From the NCBI RefSeq assembly GCF_019704555.1, contig NZ_AP024745.1, positions 8,874,501-8,938,500 on the forward strand: a stretch of DNA of 64,000 nucleotides, in the 5' to 3' direction. Of this stretch, positions 51,109 to 60,135 are shown piece by piece. The position numbers and the translations under genes are program-made. The notes beneath the pieces were generated by a model. That model did no database searches and was not told where the DNA came from. It was given only the letters and a program-made list of their open reading frames with translations. Every line of letters starts with the position of its first letter. The first letter of the stretch is position 1. Source of the DNA: Actinoplanes sp. L3-i22 (GTDB lineage Bacteria > Actinomycetota > Actinomycetes > Mycobacteriales > Micromonosporaceae).

Positions 51109-52122
51109 ATGGCCGAAGGTGCCCTGCTGGAACCCGACGACACCGCGTGGGCCGAGGCACTGGACCGCACCCGGCACGACATCTACCACCTACCCGAGTA
51201 CGCACGTCTCGACGCCCGGCTCTCGGGCGGCGAGGCGACCGCGTTCCGCTACGACGAGGGCGGCCACGTCCTGCTCCTCCCCCTCGTGCTGCGCCCGGTG
51301 CCGGAGACCGGGCTGATCGACGCGACCTCGCCGTACGGCTACCCCGGCCCGGTCAGCGACGTGCGGCCGGTCGACACCGGGTTCTGGGCGCGCGCCGCCC
51401 GGGCCATGGTCGAGCTGCTCGGCACGTACGGGATCGTCACCACGTTCGTCCGGCTGAACCCGCTGCTACCGGCGCCGCGGGTGTCGCTGGAGACGGTCGG
51501 CACCGTGGTCGGGCACGGCGAGACCGTCTCGATCGACCTGACGCTCAGCCCCGAGCAGCTCTGGGCGGACACCCACCGCAGTCATCGCAACCAGATCGGC
51601 AAGGCGCGGCGGGCCGGGGTGGAGGTGGTCTTCGGGGACTGGGCGCGGTACGACGCGTGGATCGACACGTACCACGCGACGATGCGCCGGGTAGGCGCGC
51701 GCGACTTCTACTTCTTCGCCCGGGAGTACTTCGGCGAGCTGCGGGACGCGCTCGGCGGGCACCTGCACCTGGCCACCGCGGTCCGCGACGGCGAGGTGCT
51801 GGGCGGCAACCTCTTCTTCGAGTACGACGGGATGATGCACACCCATCTCCAGTCGACCCGGGACGGGGTGATCTTCCACGCCGACAAGCTGCTCTACCAC
51901 GAGGTGCGCTCGTGGGGGCGGGAACGCGGCAACCGGGTGTTCCACCTCGGCGGCGGGGTGGGCGGGGTGGACGACTCGCTGTTCCGGTACAAGGCGGCGT
52001 TCGGGTCGGGCCGGCAGGAGTTCCACACCTGGCGGCTGATCACCGATCCGGGGGCGTTCGAGGAGCTGGCCGGGGCGGTCACGGCGGAGACGCTGGGTGG
52101 GCGGTTCCCGCCGTACCGATGA
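51109..52122 (+). CDS. FemAB/BioF2-like acyltransferase, copy 2 of pair
   Basis: 337 residues. Shares long blocks with the 48840-49862 protein: DARL.GG, SPYGYPGPVSD, VGHGETVSIDLT, HRSHRNQIGKARRAG, GNLFFEYDGM, FHLGGGVGGVDDSLFRYKAAF and the terminal FPPYR/FPSYR. The pair arose by duplication but has diverged well, consistent with separate acceptors or donors. GAGGAG lies before ATG 51109. Last glycan-modification gene before the GGDEF protein. Confidence 0.82.
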   Translation: MAEGALLEPDDTAWAEALDRTRHDIYHLPEYARLDARLSGGEATAFRYDEGGHVLLLPLVLRPVPETGLIDATSPYGYPGPVSDVRPVDTGFWARAARAMVELLGTYGIVTTFVRLNPLLPAPRVSLETVGTVVGHGETVSIDLTLSPEQLWADTHRSHRNQIGKARRAGVEVVFGDWARYDAWIDTYHATMRRVGARDFYFFAREYFGELRDALGGHLHLATAVRDGEVLGGNLFFEYDGMMHTHLQSTRDGVIFHADKLLYHEVRSWGRERGNRVFHLGGGVGGVDDSLFRYKAAFGSGRQEFHTWRLITDPGAFEELAGAVTAETLGGRFPPYR

Positions 52123-52155
52123 CGGGTTTGCCTCAGGTGGCCGCGGCCCGGACCG

Positions 52156-53619
52156 ATGGTTGCGGACATGGTGCAGAGGCGAAGAGCGGCGGGTATCGCC
52201 GCCATCCTGTTCGTCGCCGTGTACCTGCTGCTGGTCCGGGTGCTCCCGTTCCCGGCGCTGGTGGCCGGCCGGATCAGTCAGTCCGCGCTGGTCGTGGCCG
52301 GGCTGACGGTGACCGTCGTCTGGGCGCGGGCCGCGCGCCGGGCGACCGGCCGGATGCGCGTCGGGCTCACCCTCTGGAGCGTCGCGGCCCTGGCCTGGGC
52401 CGGCGGCGAGGCGATCTGGGTGGTCCAGGGCTGGGCGACCGGCCTGGCGCCGGTGGTGTCGATCGCGAACGCCTGCTTCGCGGTCACCATCGTCGCCACC
52501 CCGCTGGCCTCGGTGCTGCTGGTCGGCCGGCTCTCGGCCAGCCTGCGCACGCTCTTCGACGCGCTGATGATCGGCACGTCGCTGTTCTTCGTGGTGTGGG
52601 CGCTGATCCTCGGCCCGGCGCACCGGTCCGGGGACACGAACCTGGGCACCGTGATCTACGCGCTCGCCGACGTGGTGGTGCTCAGCCTGGTGCTCCTGCT
52701 GCTGGCCGACTCCGGGCCGGCGCTGCGGACCCCGCTGGAGATCTCCGCGATCGGCATCGTGGTGATGTTCGCGGCCGACTCCACCTACGCCTACCAGACG
52801 GTCGCCGGGACCTACCGGTTCGGGGCGCTGCCGGACCTGCTGTGGCTGGTCGCGTTCGGCGTCATCGCGGTCGGCGCGCCGCACCGGTCCGAGCTGCGCG
52901 GCGTGACCCGGGTCAGCGACGGCGGGCGGCCGCGGGCGTACCTGCCGTACGTGCCGTTCCTGCTGGCCCTGGTCACCGGCGTCGCGATGCAGGCCACCCG
53001 CCAGGAGATGGACCGGGTGCTGGCGATGCTCAGCATGACGCTGACCGCGCTGGTGGTGCTCCGGCAGATGCTCATCCTCGGCGACAACCGCCGTCTCACC
53101 CGGCAGCTCTCCGCGCTCGTCGACGACCTGCGCTACCGGGCCGACCACGACGCGCTGACCGGGCTGGCGAACCGGTCCCGCTTCGAGGAGTGCGCCGAGC
53201 AGGCGCTGCTGCCGGGCGCGCCCGGGCCGGTGTCGCTGCTGCTCATCGACCTGGACGGGTTCAAGCCGGTGAACGACACGTACGGCCACCACAGCGGGGA
53301 CCGGGTGCTGGCCGAGGTGGCCCGCCGGCTGACCGCGGCGGCCGGGCCCGGTGACCTGGTGGCCCGGGTCGGCGGCGACGAGTTCGCGGTGCTGACCGTG
53401 ACCGACCCGGGGCCGGTCGCCGACCGGGTGCTGGCGGCGTTCCGGGCGGCGTTCGACGTGGGCGACGAGACCGCGGTGATCGGCGCCAGCATCGGGGTGA
53501 CCTCGGCCCGGCCCGGCGGACACGGGGTCGGGCAACTGGTCCGCGACGCCGACGCGGCCATGTACGAGGCGAAGCGCGGCGGCCGTAACAACGTGGTGAC
53601 CGCCGCCCGCGTCGCATGA
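52156..53619 (+). CDS. Membrane-bound diguanylate cyclase (GGDEF)
   Basis: 487 residues. About ten hydrophobic helices (to ~310) form an N-terminal sensor-like membrane domain, followed by a GGDEF domain: DALTGLANRSRFEE, LLLIDLDGFKPVNDTYGH, then RVGGDEFAVL with an intact active loop. The product-inhibition site that normally reads RxxD nine residues earlier is GPGD here, so feedback by cyclic-di-GMP is probably lost. No EAL domain. Its position behind an exopolysaccharide operon fits the common link between cyclic-di-GMP and polysaccharide export. Start ATG 52156 or ATG 52165. Confidence 0.9.
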   Translation: MVADMVQRRRAAGIAAILFVAVYLLLVRVLPFPALVAGRISQSALVVAGLTVTVVWARAARRATGRMRVGLTLWSVAALAWAGGEAIWVVQGWATGLAPVVSIANACFAVTIVATPLASVLLVGRLSASLRTLFDALMIGTSLFFVVWALILGPAHRSGDTNLGTVIYALADVVVLSLVLLLLADSGPALRTPLEISAIGIVVMFAADSTYAYQTVAGTYRFGALPDLLWLVAFGVIAVGAPHRSELRGVTRVSDGGRPRAYLPYVPFLLALVTGVAMQATRQEMDRVLAMLSMTLTALVVLRQMLILGDNRRLTRQLSALVDDLRYRADHDALTGLANRSRFEECAEQALLPGAPGPVSLLLIDLDGFKPVNDTYGHHSGDRVLAEVARRLTAAAGPGDLVARVGGDEFAVLTVTDPGPVADRVLAAFRAAFDVGDETAVIGASIGVTSARPGGHGVGQLVRDADAAMYEAKRGGRNNVVTAARVA

Positions 53620-53623
53620 TCAC

Positions 53624-56600
53624 ATGATGGCCATGCGTTTACTGGAGTCGCTCGACCCGCTGCCCTACCGGAAGCGGATGCGCCACCTCGCCGCCTGGGC
53701 GCGGACCGCCCCCGACCGGGCCGAGGTCTGCGCGGAGCTGCGCGCCGGTGACGCGTACCAGCGGCACCTCGCGCTGGTCGCGGCCCAGGTGGCCGGGGAC
53801 ACCGCGGCCGTCGACGCGGCGACCCACGATCCGCTGCCGGCGCTGCGATCGCTCGCGCTCACCGCGGCGCTGCGGGCCGGGCGGCTCACCGGCCCGGTCA
53901 CCGAGCTGGCCGCCGTCGACCGGCGCAGCCTGCGCCGGGCGCTGCGGCGCGCGCCCGCGCCGGACCTCGCGGACGCGCTGATCGGCGAGATCCGGGCCCG
54001 CTTCGGCGATCGGGAGGCGGCCGCACTTCTGCCGGCCTGCGGCGCTTCGACGGTACGGGCGTTGCTCCCCGCCCTGGCGCACGCGGCCAATCTGGTGGTC
54101 ATCGCCCGGCGCCACCCCACCGTGTTCGCCGGCTACGCGACCGGACTGCTGGACGCCGCCGCCACCCTGGCGGACCGCGACCTCCAGTGGCACCGGATCG
54201 CCCGGGCGGTGCTGGTCCTCGACCCCGAACAGGCGCTCGACCTGCTGGAACGCTACGCGCCGGCGGACGGCCTGACCGATCTCGGACCGCTCGCCAAACA
54301 CTCCCCGGCCCGGGTCGCCGCCCTGCTCACCGCGCCCGCCCGGGCCGGCCGGCTGCGGACGCGGACCCTGCCGCCCGGGCTGCTACGGCGGCTCGCCACG
54401 CTGCCCGACCACGAGCTGGCGCCGCTGGCCCGGCGGCTTCCCAAGATCGCGCCGCTGCTGCGGGCGCTGCCGCCGGGCCGGCGGGCGGCGATCTACCAGG
54501 CTTCGCTGGCCGACGTCGATCCGGCGCGGCACATTCCGGCGTACGAGGTCCTGGAGCTGCTGCCGGCCGCCGACCGGATCCGGGAGGTGCGGCGGATGCT
54601 CGCCCTCGACCGGGTCCGCCAGAGCGAGGAGTGGACGCTCGACCTGACCGCGTACCTGGCCTGGCCGGACGTCGTCGCATCGGAGGAGATCGCGCTGCGC
54701 TCCGGGGACGCGGGCGAGCGGGCGAAGGCGTACACCCGGCTGGCCGGGGCGGCCGGGCGATCCCGGGACCCGGCGGCCGTGGCCGCGCTGGTCACCCGGC
54801 TCACCCGGCTGCGCAACGAGCAGGATCCGGTCCGGACGGCCGCGCTGACCGGGCTGGCCGGCGTGGCCCGCCTGCTCACCGCGGCGTCGGCGGCCGAGCT
54901 GACCACCGTCACCACCGACGCGATCGAGGCGCGGGACACCTCGGCCGGCGCCACGGCCGCGCTGAGCCGGCTCGCCACCGCGACGTTGCGGCACCACGTC
55001 GACGTGGCCGACCTGCGGGACTGGGCGCTGCTCACCATCGACCTGCTGAGCTCGGCGGCGACCGTGCCGACCCTGCACCGCTTCGACCGGGTGCTGCGCC
55101 GCGGCCAGGAGACGATGGTCTTCGACCGGCTCCGCCCGTGGGTCGAGGCCAACCTGGAGCGGGGCCGGTACGCGCCGCTGTTCGCCGTCACCGACGCGCT
55201 CGGGCAGCGGGCCCACCGGCTGCCCGGGCTGCAGGAGCTGCTGGGCCGCGCGGCCGGGCCGGACACCCTGCCGTGGGTGGCCGAGGCCGCGATCACCCGC
55301 TGGCTGGCGGACCCTCGCTTCCGCGACCAGCGGGTCGGCGAGGTGCTCGCGGCGGACCCGTCCGCGGTGCGACTCGGGCCGGTCTGGGACGTGGTCGCGA
55401 ACCGGCGTACCGACCTGCTCGACGACGTGCTCGGCGGCTCGCGGGCGGGCCGGTTCGCCGACCGCCGGTCGATGTGGATGCCCGGCTGGATCCGGCACCC
55501 GCAGCGGTGGCTGCCCCGGCAGCAGGCGGCCCTCCTGGCGCAGCTCGCCGCCGCGATCGCCGACTCCGGCGCCGACCGGTGGCCGCGGACCGCCTCGGTG
55601 ACGGCCGCCGCGCGGCTCGGCGCGGCCGGGCGGGAGCTGGTGCTGCGCTACGTGGACTCGCCCGAGGTCCCGATCGCCGAGGCCGCGCTGGGTGCGCTGG
55701 TCTGGACCGACCGGCCGGACCTGGCGCTGCCGGTGCTGCTCGCGCACGCCGGCGACGACCGGGCCCGGGTGGCGATCTACGCCGCCGCGCGGGCCGCCAC
55801 GTTCGTCCCGCCGGCCACCCTCGCTCCCCCGTTCGAGGCGCTCCTCGACCCGGCCGCCGGCGCCAAGGTGACCAGCCGGAAGGAGGCCGTGCGGATCCTG
55901 GCCCAGCACGGCCCGCCGGGCACGATGGACCGGCTGCTCGACGCGTATCTGGCGCCGGGCCAGCACCGGGACGTCCGGGCCGCGATCACCGGCGCCGCCC
56001 GGCAGCGGCTCGACGCCGAGGCGAGCTGGACGATCCTGGACCGGGCCGTCGCGGGCAGCCGCGAGGAGCGCCGGGCCGTGCTAAGCACGCTGCCGTCCGC
56101 GATCCCCGCCGCCCACCGCGCCCGGTATGCCGCCCTGATCGTCGCCGCCTGCCGTGCCGACCACCGGGAGGTCCGCGCGGTCGCGTTCGGCCAGTTGCAC
56201 AGCTGGGCGGGGTGGACCGGCGACGTCACCGAGCTGGTCGTGGACCGGCTCACCGACCTGGGCGAGCGGCTGGTCAACATCGCGGCCTCGGGTCTGCTGC
56301 GCGCCGCCGGAGGCGGCGCGCTGGGCCTGGCACTCGATCGGCTGACCGCGAGGGCGGATCCGGATGCCCAGCCCGGCAATGACCTGCCGGCTCGGCGACG
56401 GGTCGAGACCCTGGCGGACGCGGCCGGCATCCACGGCAGCCGGCTGTCGCCCGGCGCCGACCGGTCCGCCCTGGTCGCCGCGCTGCGGGGCCTGGTGGCC
56501 CGGCCCGGCTACCGGACCGTCGGGCTGGCCGCACTGGTCCGGATCGGGCAGCTGGACAACCTGATGGAGATCGCCGACCAGTGCGCCGGACGCCCGGTGG

Positions 56601-56857
56601 TCGCGGTCCACCTCGCCGAGCGGGTCGGGGCGCGGCTCAACGGTGTTCCGGCGCTGGCCGAGCCGGCCGTCCTGCAGGAGCTGATCGAGCGGCTGATCTG
56701 GCGTGGGGACCTGGCGGCCGGGTTGTTCGCCGGGCGGCTGGTCCGGGCCGGCGCCGGGTTCGGCTGGGCGGGGCGGTGGCGGGACCTGGTGGTGGCGCTG
56801 CGGTCGCACCCCGACCCGGACGTTCGCGACGACGCGGTCACCATCTCGATGAACTGA
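53624..56857 (+). CDS. Very large HEAT-like alpha-solenoid protein, function unknown
   Basis: 1077 residues, soluble, almost entirely helical, rich in Ala, Leu and Arg. Repeated helix pairs of ~35-40 residues such as LVAAQVAGDTAAVDAATHDPLPALRSLALTAALRAG and VRTAALTGLAGVARLL resemble HEAT/ARM repeats. No enzymatic motif was found. Three in-frame ATGs (53624, 53627, 53633) compete; none has a ribosome site. It begins 5 bases after the GGDEF gene, so it may be co-transcribed. Likely a protein-protein scaffold. Confidence 0.72.
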   Translation: MMAMRLLESLDPLPYRKRMRHLAAWARTAPDRAEVCAELRAGDAYQRHLALVAAQVAGDTAAVDAATHDPLPALRSLALTAALRAGRLTGPVTELAAVDRRSLRRALRRAPAPDLADALIGEIRARFGDREAAALLPACGASTVRALLPALAHAANLVVIARRHPTVFAGYATGLLDAAATLADRDLQWHRIARAVLVLDPEQALDLLERYAPADGLTDLGPLAKHSPARVAALLTAPARAGRLRTRTLPPGLLRRLATLPDHELAPLARRLPKIAPLLRALPPGRRAAIYQASLADVDPARHIPAYEVLELLPAADRIREVRRMLALDRVRQSEEWTLDLTAYLAWPDVVASEEIALRSGDAGERAKAYTRLAGAAGRSRDPAAVAALVTRLTRLRNEQDPVRTAALTGLAGVARLLTAASAAELTTVTTDAIEARDTSAGATAALSRLATATLRHHVDVADLRDWALLTIDLLSSAATVPTLHRFDRVLRRGQETMVFDRLRPWVEANLERGRYAPLFAVTDALGQRAHRLPGLQELLGRAAGPDTLPWVAEAAITRWLADPRFRDQRVGEVLAADPSAVRLGPVWDVVANRRTDLLDDVLGGSRAGRFADRRSMWMPGWIRHPQRWLPRQQAALLAQLAAAIADSGADRWPRTASVTAAARLGAAGRELVLRYVDSPEVPIAEAALGALVWTDRPDLALPVLLAHAGDDRARVAIYAAARAATFVPPATLAPPFEALLDPAAGAKVTSRKEAVRILAQHGPPGTMDRLLDAYLAPGQHRDVRAAITGAARQRLDAEASWTILDRAVAGSREERRAVLSTLPSAIPAAHRARYAALIVAACRADHREVRAVAFGQLHSWAGWTGDVTELVVDRLTDLGERLVNIAASGLLRAAGGGALGLALDRLTARADPDAQPGNDLPARRRVETLADAAGIHGSRLSPGADRSALVAALRGLVARPGYRTVGLAALVRIGQLDNLMEIADQCAGRPVVAVHLAERVGARLNGVPALAEPAVLQELIERLIWRGDLAAGLFAGRLVRAGAGFGWAGRWRDLVVALRSHPDPDVRDDAVTISMN

Positions 56858-56909
56858 GCTCCGGCGCCGTAACCGGATCGGTATGACCCAAGAAATATGC
56901 CGCCGGAGC
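56858..56909 (+). terminator. Possible terminator after the solenoid gene
   Basis: 9-bp perfect stem (56858-56866 with 56901-56909) with a 34-nt loop, starting one base after the stop. Weak. Confidence 0.4.
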
Positions 56910-56997
56910 GACCGGCGGAGATCAACCACAGGTCATTCATAGACTTCGATGTTTTGCTACTCGCCGTCCTCAGTCCCCCATCAGTTGAGGTGAAGAG

Positions 56998-57807
56998 ATG
57001 CAAGACAACGACGCCTACGTACGCGAGGTGCACGACAAAGGACTGCAGTTCGACCTGCCCACGATGTCCCGGCGGCGGATGCTGACGGTGGCCGGCGGGG
57101 TCGGCGCGGCCGCGGTGATCGGCGGCGGCCTGGCCGGGGGCGGCGCGGCCGATGCCGCCGCGGCCGCCGCGTGCCTGGCCGAGGTCGAGTCGGAGACCGC
57201 CGGGCCCTACCCGGCCGACGGCTCCAACGGGCCCGACGTCCGGGTCCAGTCCGGGATCGTGCGCAGCGACATCCGGTCCAGCTTCGGCACGTCGACGACC
57301 ACCGCGCCGGGTGTGCCGCTGCAGTTCTCGCTCACCGTGCAGAACCTGGCCTGCAGCCTGGTCTCCGGGGCGGCGATCTACGCCTGGCACTGCGACCGGG
57401 CCGGCCGTTACTCGCTGTACTCGTCCGGGGTGACCAACGAGAACTACCTGCGCGGCATCCAGGTGACGAACTCGTCCGGCGTGGCCACCTTCACCAGCAT
57501 CTTCCCGGGCTGCTACTCGGGGCGCTGGCCGCACATCCACTTCGAGGTGTACTCGTCGCTGGCCGCGGCGACCAGCGGTGCCGGGCCGATCCGGAAGACG
57601 TCGCAGATCGCGCTGCCGCAGGCGGTGTCCCAGACGGTGTACTCCAGCGCCACCGGGTACTCCGCCAGCGTGACCAACCTGAGCCGGATCAGCCTGGCCA
57701 CCGACATGGTGTTCCGGGACGACCTGGCGGCCCGCGAGATGGCCACGGTGACCGGTTCGGTGTCGGCCGGCTACGTGGCGAACCTGACCATCTCGGTCAA
57801 CCTGTGA
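56998..57807 (+). CDS. Tat-exported intradiol ring-cleavage dioxygenase-like protein
   Basis: 269 residues; GGTGAAGAG precedes ATG 56998. A twin-arginine signal (SRRRMLTVAGG, ~24-34) follows a short cytoplasmic lead. The beta-sandwich has the Fe(III) ligand pattern of intradiol dioxygenases: tyrosine in IYAWHCDRAGRYSLY (two candidates) and two histidines in GRWPHIHFEVY. Exported, stand-alone members are found in actinomycetes and may act on lignin- or humus-derived catechols; substrate unknown. No beta-ketoadipate genes adjoin it. Confidence 0.85.
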   Translation: MQDNDAYVREVHDKGLQFDLPTMSRRRMLTVAGGVGAAAVIGGGLAGGGAADAAAAAACLAEVESETAGPYPADGSNGPDVRVQSGIVRSDIRSSFGTSTTTAPGVPLQFSLTVQNLACSLVSGAAIYAWHCDRAGRYSLYSSGVTNENYLRGIQVTNSSGVATFTSIFPGCYSGRWPHIHFEVYSSLAAATSGAGPIRKTSQIALPQAVSQTVYSSATGYSASVTNLSRISLATDMVFRDDLAAREMATVTGSVSAGYVANLTISVNL

Positions 57808-57825
57808 GAGTCGACCGGTGAGAGC

Positions 57826-57859
57826 GGGGCCCCGCCTACCGGGCAGCCGGCGGGGCCCC
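57826..57859. terminator. Bidirectional terminator between convergent genes
   Basis: 11-bp perfect stem (57826-57836 with 57849-57859), 12-nt loop, between the dioxygenase stop and the formaldehyde dehydrogenase stop. Confidence 0.85.
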
Positions 57860-57865
57860 TTCGCC

Positions 57866-59101
57866 TCATCTGCGGACCATGCCGTGCGGGTCGATCACGT
57901 ACTTGCGGGCCGCGCCCTGGTCGAACTCCTGATAGCCGCGCGGGGCCTCGTCGAGCGGGATCGGGGTCGCGTTGACGTTCTTCGCGATCTGCACCCGGTC
58001 GTGCAGGATCGCCATCATCAGCCCGTGGTGGTACTTCATCACCGGGCACTGGCCGGTGACGAACGAGTGCGACTTCGCCCAGCCCAGGCCGAGGCGCAGG
58101 GAGAGCGAGCCGACCTTCGCGGCCTCGTCGACACCGCCCGGGTCGCCGGTGACGTAGAGGCCCGGGATGCCGATCCCGCCGCCGGCCCGGGTCAGGTCCA
58201 TCAGCGAGTTCAGCACCGACGCCGGCTGCTCGGTCTGCGAGTCCCGCCCGTGCCCGCGCGCCTCGAAGCCGACCGCGTCGACGGCGCAGTCGACCAGCGC
58301 CTGCCCGATCGCCGGGGCGTCCCGGCCGAGGATCTGCTGCACCTGCTCGGCCGGCTCGCCACGGGACACGTTGACCGTCTCGCAGCCGAAGCTGCGGGCC
58401 TGCGCGAGCCGCTCCTCGTTCAGGTCGCCGACGATCACGACGGCCGCGCCGAGCAGGAACGCCGAGCTGGCCGCGGCCAGGCCGACCGGGCCGGCGCCGG
58501 CGATGTAGACCGTCGAGCCGGTGGTCACGCCCGCGCTCACACAGCCGTGGTAGCCGGTCGGGAAGATGTCCGAGAGCATCGTCAGGTCGAGGATCTTCTC
58601 CAGCGCCTGCTCCCGGTCCGGGAAGCGGAGCAGGTTCCAGTCGGCGTACGGGACCATCACGTACTCCGCCTGGCCGCCGACCCAGCCGCCCATGTCGACG
58701 TAGCCGTACGCCGAGCCGGGCCGGTCCGGGTTCACGTTGAGGCAGACCCCGGTCCGGCGCTCCTTGCAGTTGCGGCAGCGCCCGCACGAGATGTTGAACG
58801 GCACCGAGACGATGTCACCGACCTTGGCGAACTCGACGTCCGGCCCGACGTCGACGATCTCCCCGGTGATCTCGTGCCCCAGGACCAGGCCCTCCGGGGC
58901 GGTGGTCCGGCCACGCACCATGTGCTGGTCACTGCCGCAGATGTTGGTGGTGACCGTCTTCAGGATGGCGCCGTGCGGGGTACGCCGTCCGACGTTCAGC
59001 TTGTTGACGCCGGGGCCGTCCTTCACCTCGTACGCCGGGTACTCGATGTCCTGGATCGTCACGCGACCGGGACCCTGGTAGACAACGGCTCTGTTGCCCA
59101 T
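57866..59101 (-). CDS. fdhA: Glutathione-independent formaldehyde dehydrogenase, FdhA type
   Basis: 411 residues from ATG 59101, the only start with a properly spaced GGGAG (six bases). Zinc-type medium-chain dehydrogenase: catalytic zinc cysteine in NICGSDQHMVRGR, histidine in GHEITG, and four structural cysteines in CGRCRNCKERRTGVC. The Rossmann loop reads AGAGPVGLAAA. The N-terminal AVVYQGPGRVTIQD and the long inserts match Pseudomonas FdhA, which oxidises formaldehyde with bound NAD and without glutathione. It stands alone. Confidence 0.88.
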   Translation of the reverse strand: MGNRAVVYQGPGRVTIQDIEYPAYEVKDGPGVNKLNVGRRTPHGAILKTVTTNICGSDQHMVRGRTTAPEGLVLGHEITGEIVDVGPDVEFAKVGDIVSVPFNISCGRCRNCKERRTGVCLNVNPDRPGSAYGYVDMGGWVGGQAEYVMVPYADWNLLRFPDREQALEKILDLTMLSDIFPTGYHGCVSAGVTTGSTVYIAGAGPVGLAAASSAFLLGAAVVIVGDLNEERLAQARSFGCETVNVSRGEPAEQVQQILGRDAPAIGQALVDCAVDAVGFEARGHGRDSQTEQPASVLNSLMDLTRAGGGIGIPGLYVTGDPGGVDEAAKVGSLSLRLGLGWAKSHSFVTGQCPVMKYHHGLMMAILHDRVQIAKNVNATPIPLDEAPRGYQEFDQGAARKYVIDPHGMVRR

Positions 59102-59228
59102 GGTCATCTCCCATCGTCGGGTTGACTCAAGGCCGATATTTCTCGTCTGTCCGCCGAATTTGAACCCTCGGTACTTGGCAAGGCGCGTCGAAAAACCCAT
59201 TGCGCTCATTCAATGGCATCATCCGGTC

Positions 59229-60134
59229 GTGATCATCGATGCGCTGCATCTGACGACGCTGCCGCTGGACGGCGTCGACATGCTGCTCTCCTCCGACGGC
59301 ACGACGATCCAGGTCCACGACCCGCGGACCGGCCAGCTGGTCAGCTCGTCCGCGCCGTTCACCAAGATCAACGAGATCGCCGCGGTCCCGACCGGGTGGC
59401 GCGACCCGCTGATCGCGGTCAGTGCCGACGAGAGCCTGTCCTGGCTGAACCCGCGGACCGGCGAGCCCGCGTTCCTGCCCGACAAGTCGGCCCTCGTCTT
59501 CCCGCTGGCGACCTGGGCCGGGACGCTGATCGCCGGGTCCGGGCACCCGCCGTACCCGCTGCTGCGCTGGGACGCCGGGACCGGCACCCGGCTGGAGCCG
59601 CTCGGCGTGCACCGGGACCAGGTCACCGCGATCACCGTGCTGAACCAGCTGGACCAGCCGGACGTGCCGGTGATCTGCGCCGGCGACCGGAGCGGCTCGG
59701 TGCGCCGCTGGAACCCGCGTACCGGCGCGCAGATCGGCCCGGCGCTGGACGTCGGCGACGAGGTGATCGGGGCGATCACGCCGGTGTCACTGCCGGACGG
59801 GCGGCAGCTGATCGCCGCGGCGACCGCCGACCTGTACCGGTGGGACGCGATCACCGGCGAGGCGATCGGCGCGCCGGTGGTGATCGACAGCTACGCGGTC
59901 GGGTCGTTGACCGCGGTCGAGGTCAACGGGCGTCCGCAACTGATCACCGTCGGGCACGATCAGGTCGTGCACCGCTGGGACGCGGAGACCGGCGAGCGCG
60001 TCGGCGAGGCGGCGCCCGGCCGGTGCGCCACCGTGCTGCACCACTACGGCCAGCTGACCTTGGCCATCGGTACCCTCGACGGCAAGGTCGAGCTGCGACC
60101 GCTGGGCCAGACACATCCCGACCGACGGGTCTGA
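59229..60134 (+). CDS. WD40-like beta-propeller protein
   Basis: 301 residues from GTG 59229. At least six repeats of ~45 residues carry W(D/N)xxTG or an equivalent turn (HDPRTGQL, LNPRTGEP, RWDAGTG, RWNPRTG, RWDAITG, RWDAETG), giving a six- or seven-bladed propeller. No signal peptide. Typically a binding scaffold. The stop lies one base before the CorA start, so the two are co-transcribed. CATCAT ends six bases before the GTG, consistent with a leaderless start. Confidence 0.75.
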   Translation: MIIDALHLTTLPLDGVDMLLSSDGTTIQVHDPRTGQLVSSSAPFTKINEIAAVPTGWRDPLIAVSADESLSWLNPRTGEPAFLPDKSALVFPLATWAGTLIAGSGHPPYPLLRWDAGTGTRLEPLGVHRDQVTAITVLNQLDQPDVPVICAGDRSGSVRRWNPRTGAQIGPALDVGDEVIGAITPVSLPDGRQLIAAATADLYRWDAITGEAIGAPVVIDSYAVGSLTAVEVNGRPQLITVGHDQVVHRWDAETGERVGEAAPGRCATVLHHYGQLTLAIGTLDGKVELRPLGQTHPDRRV

Positions 60135-60135
60135 C

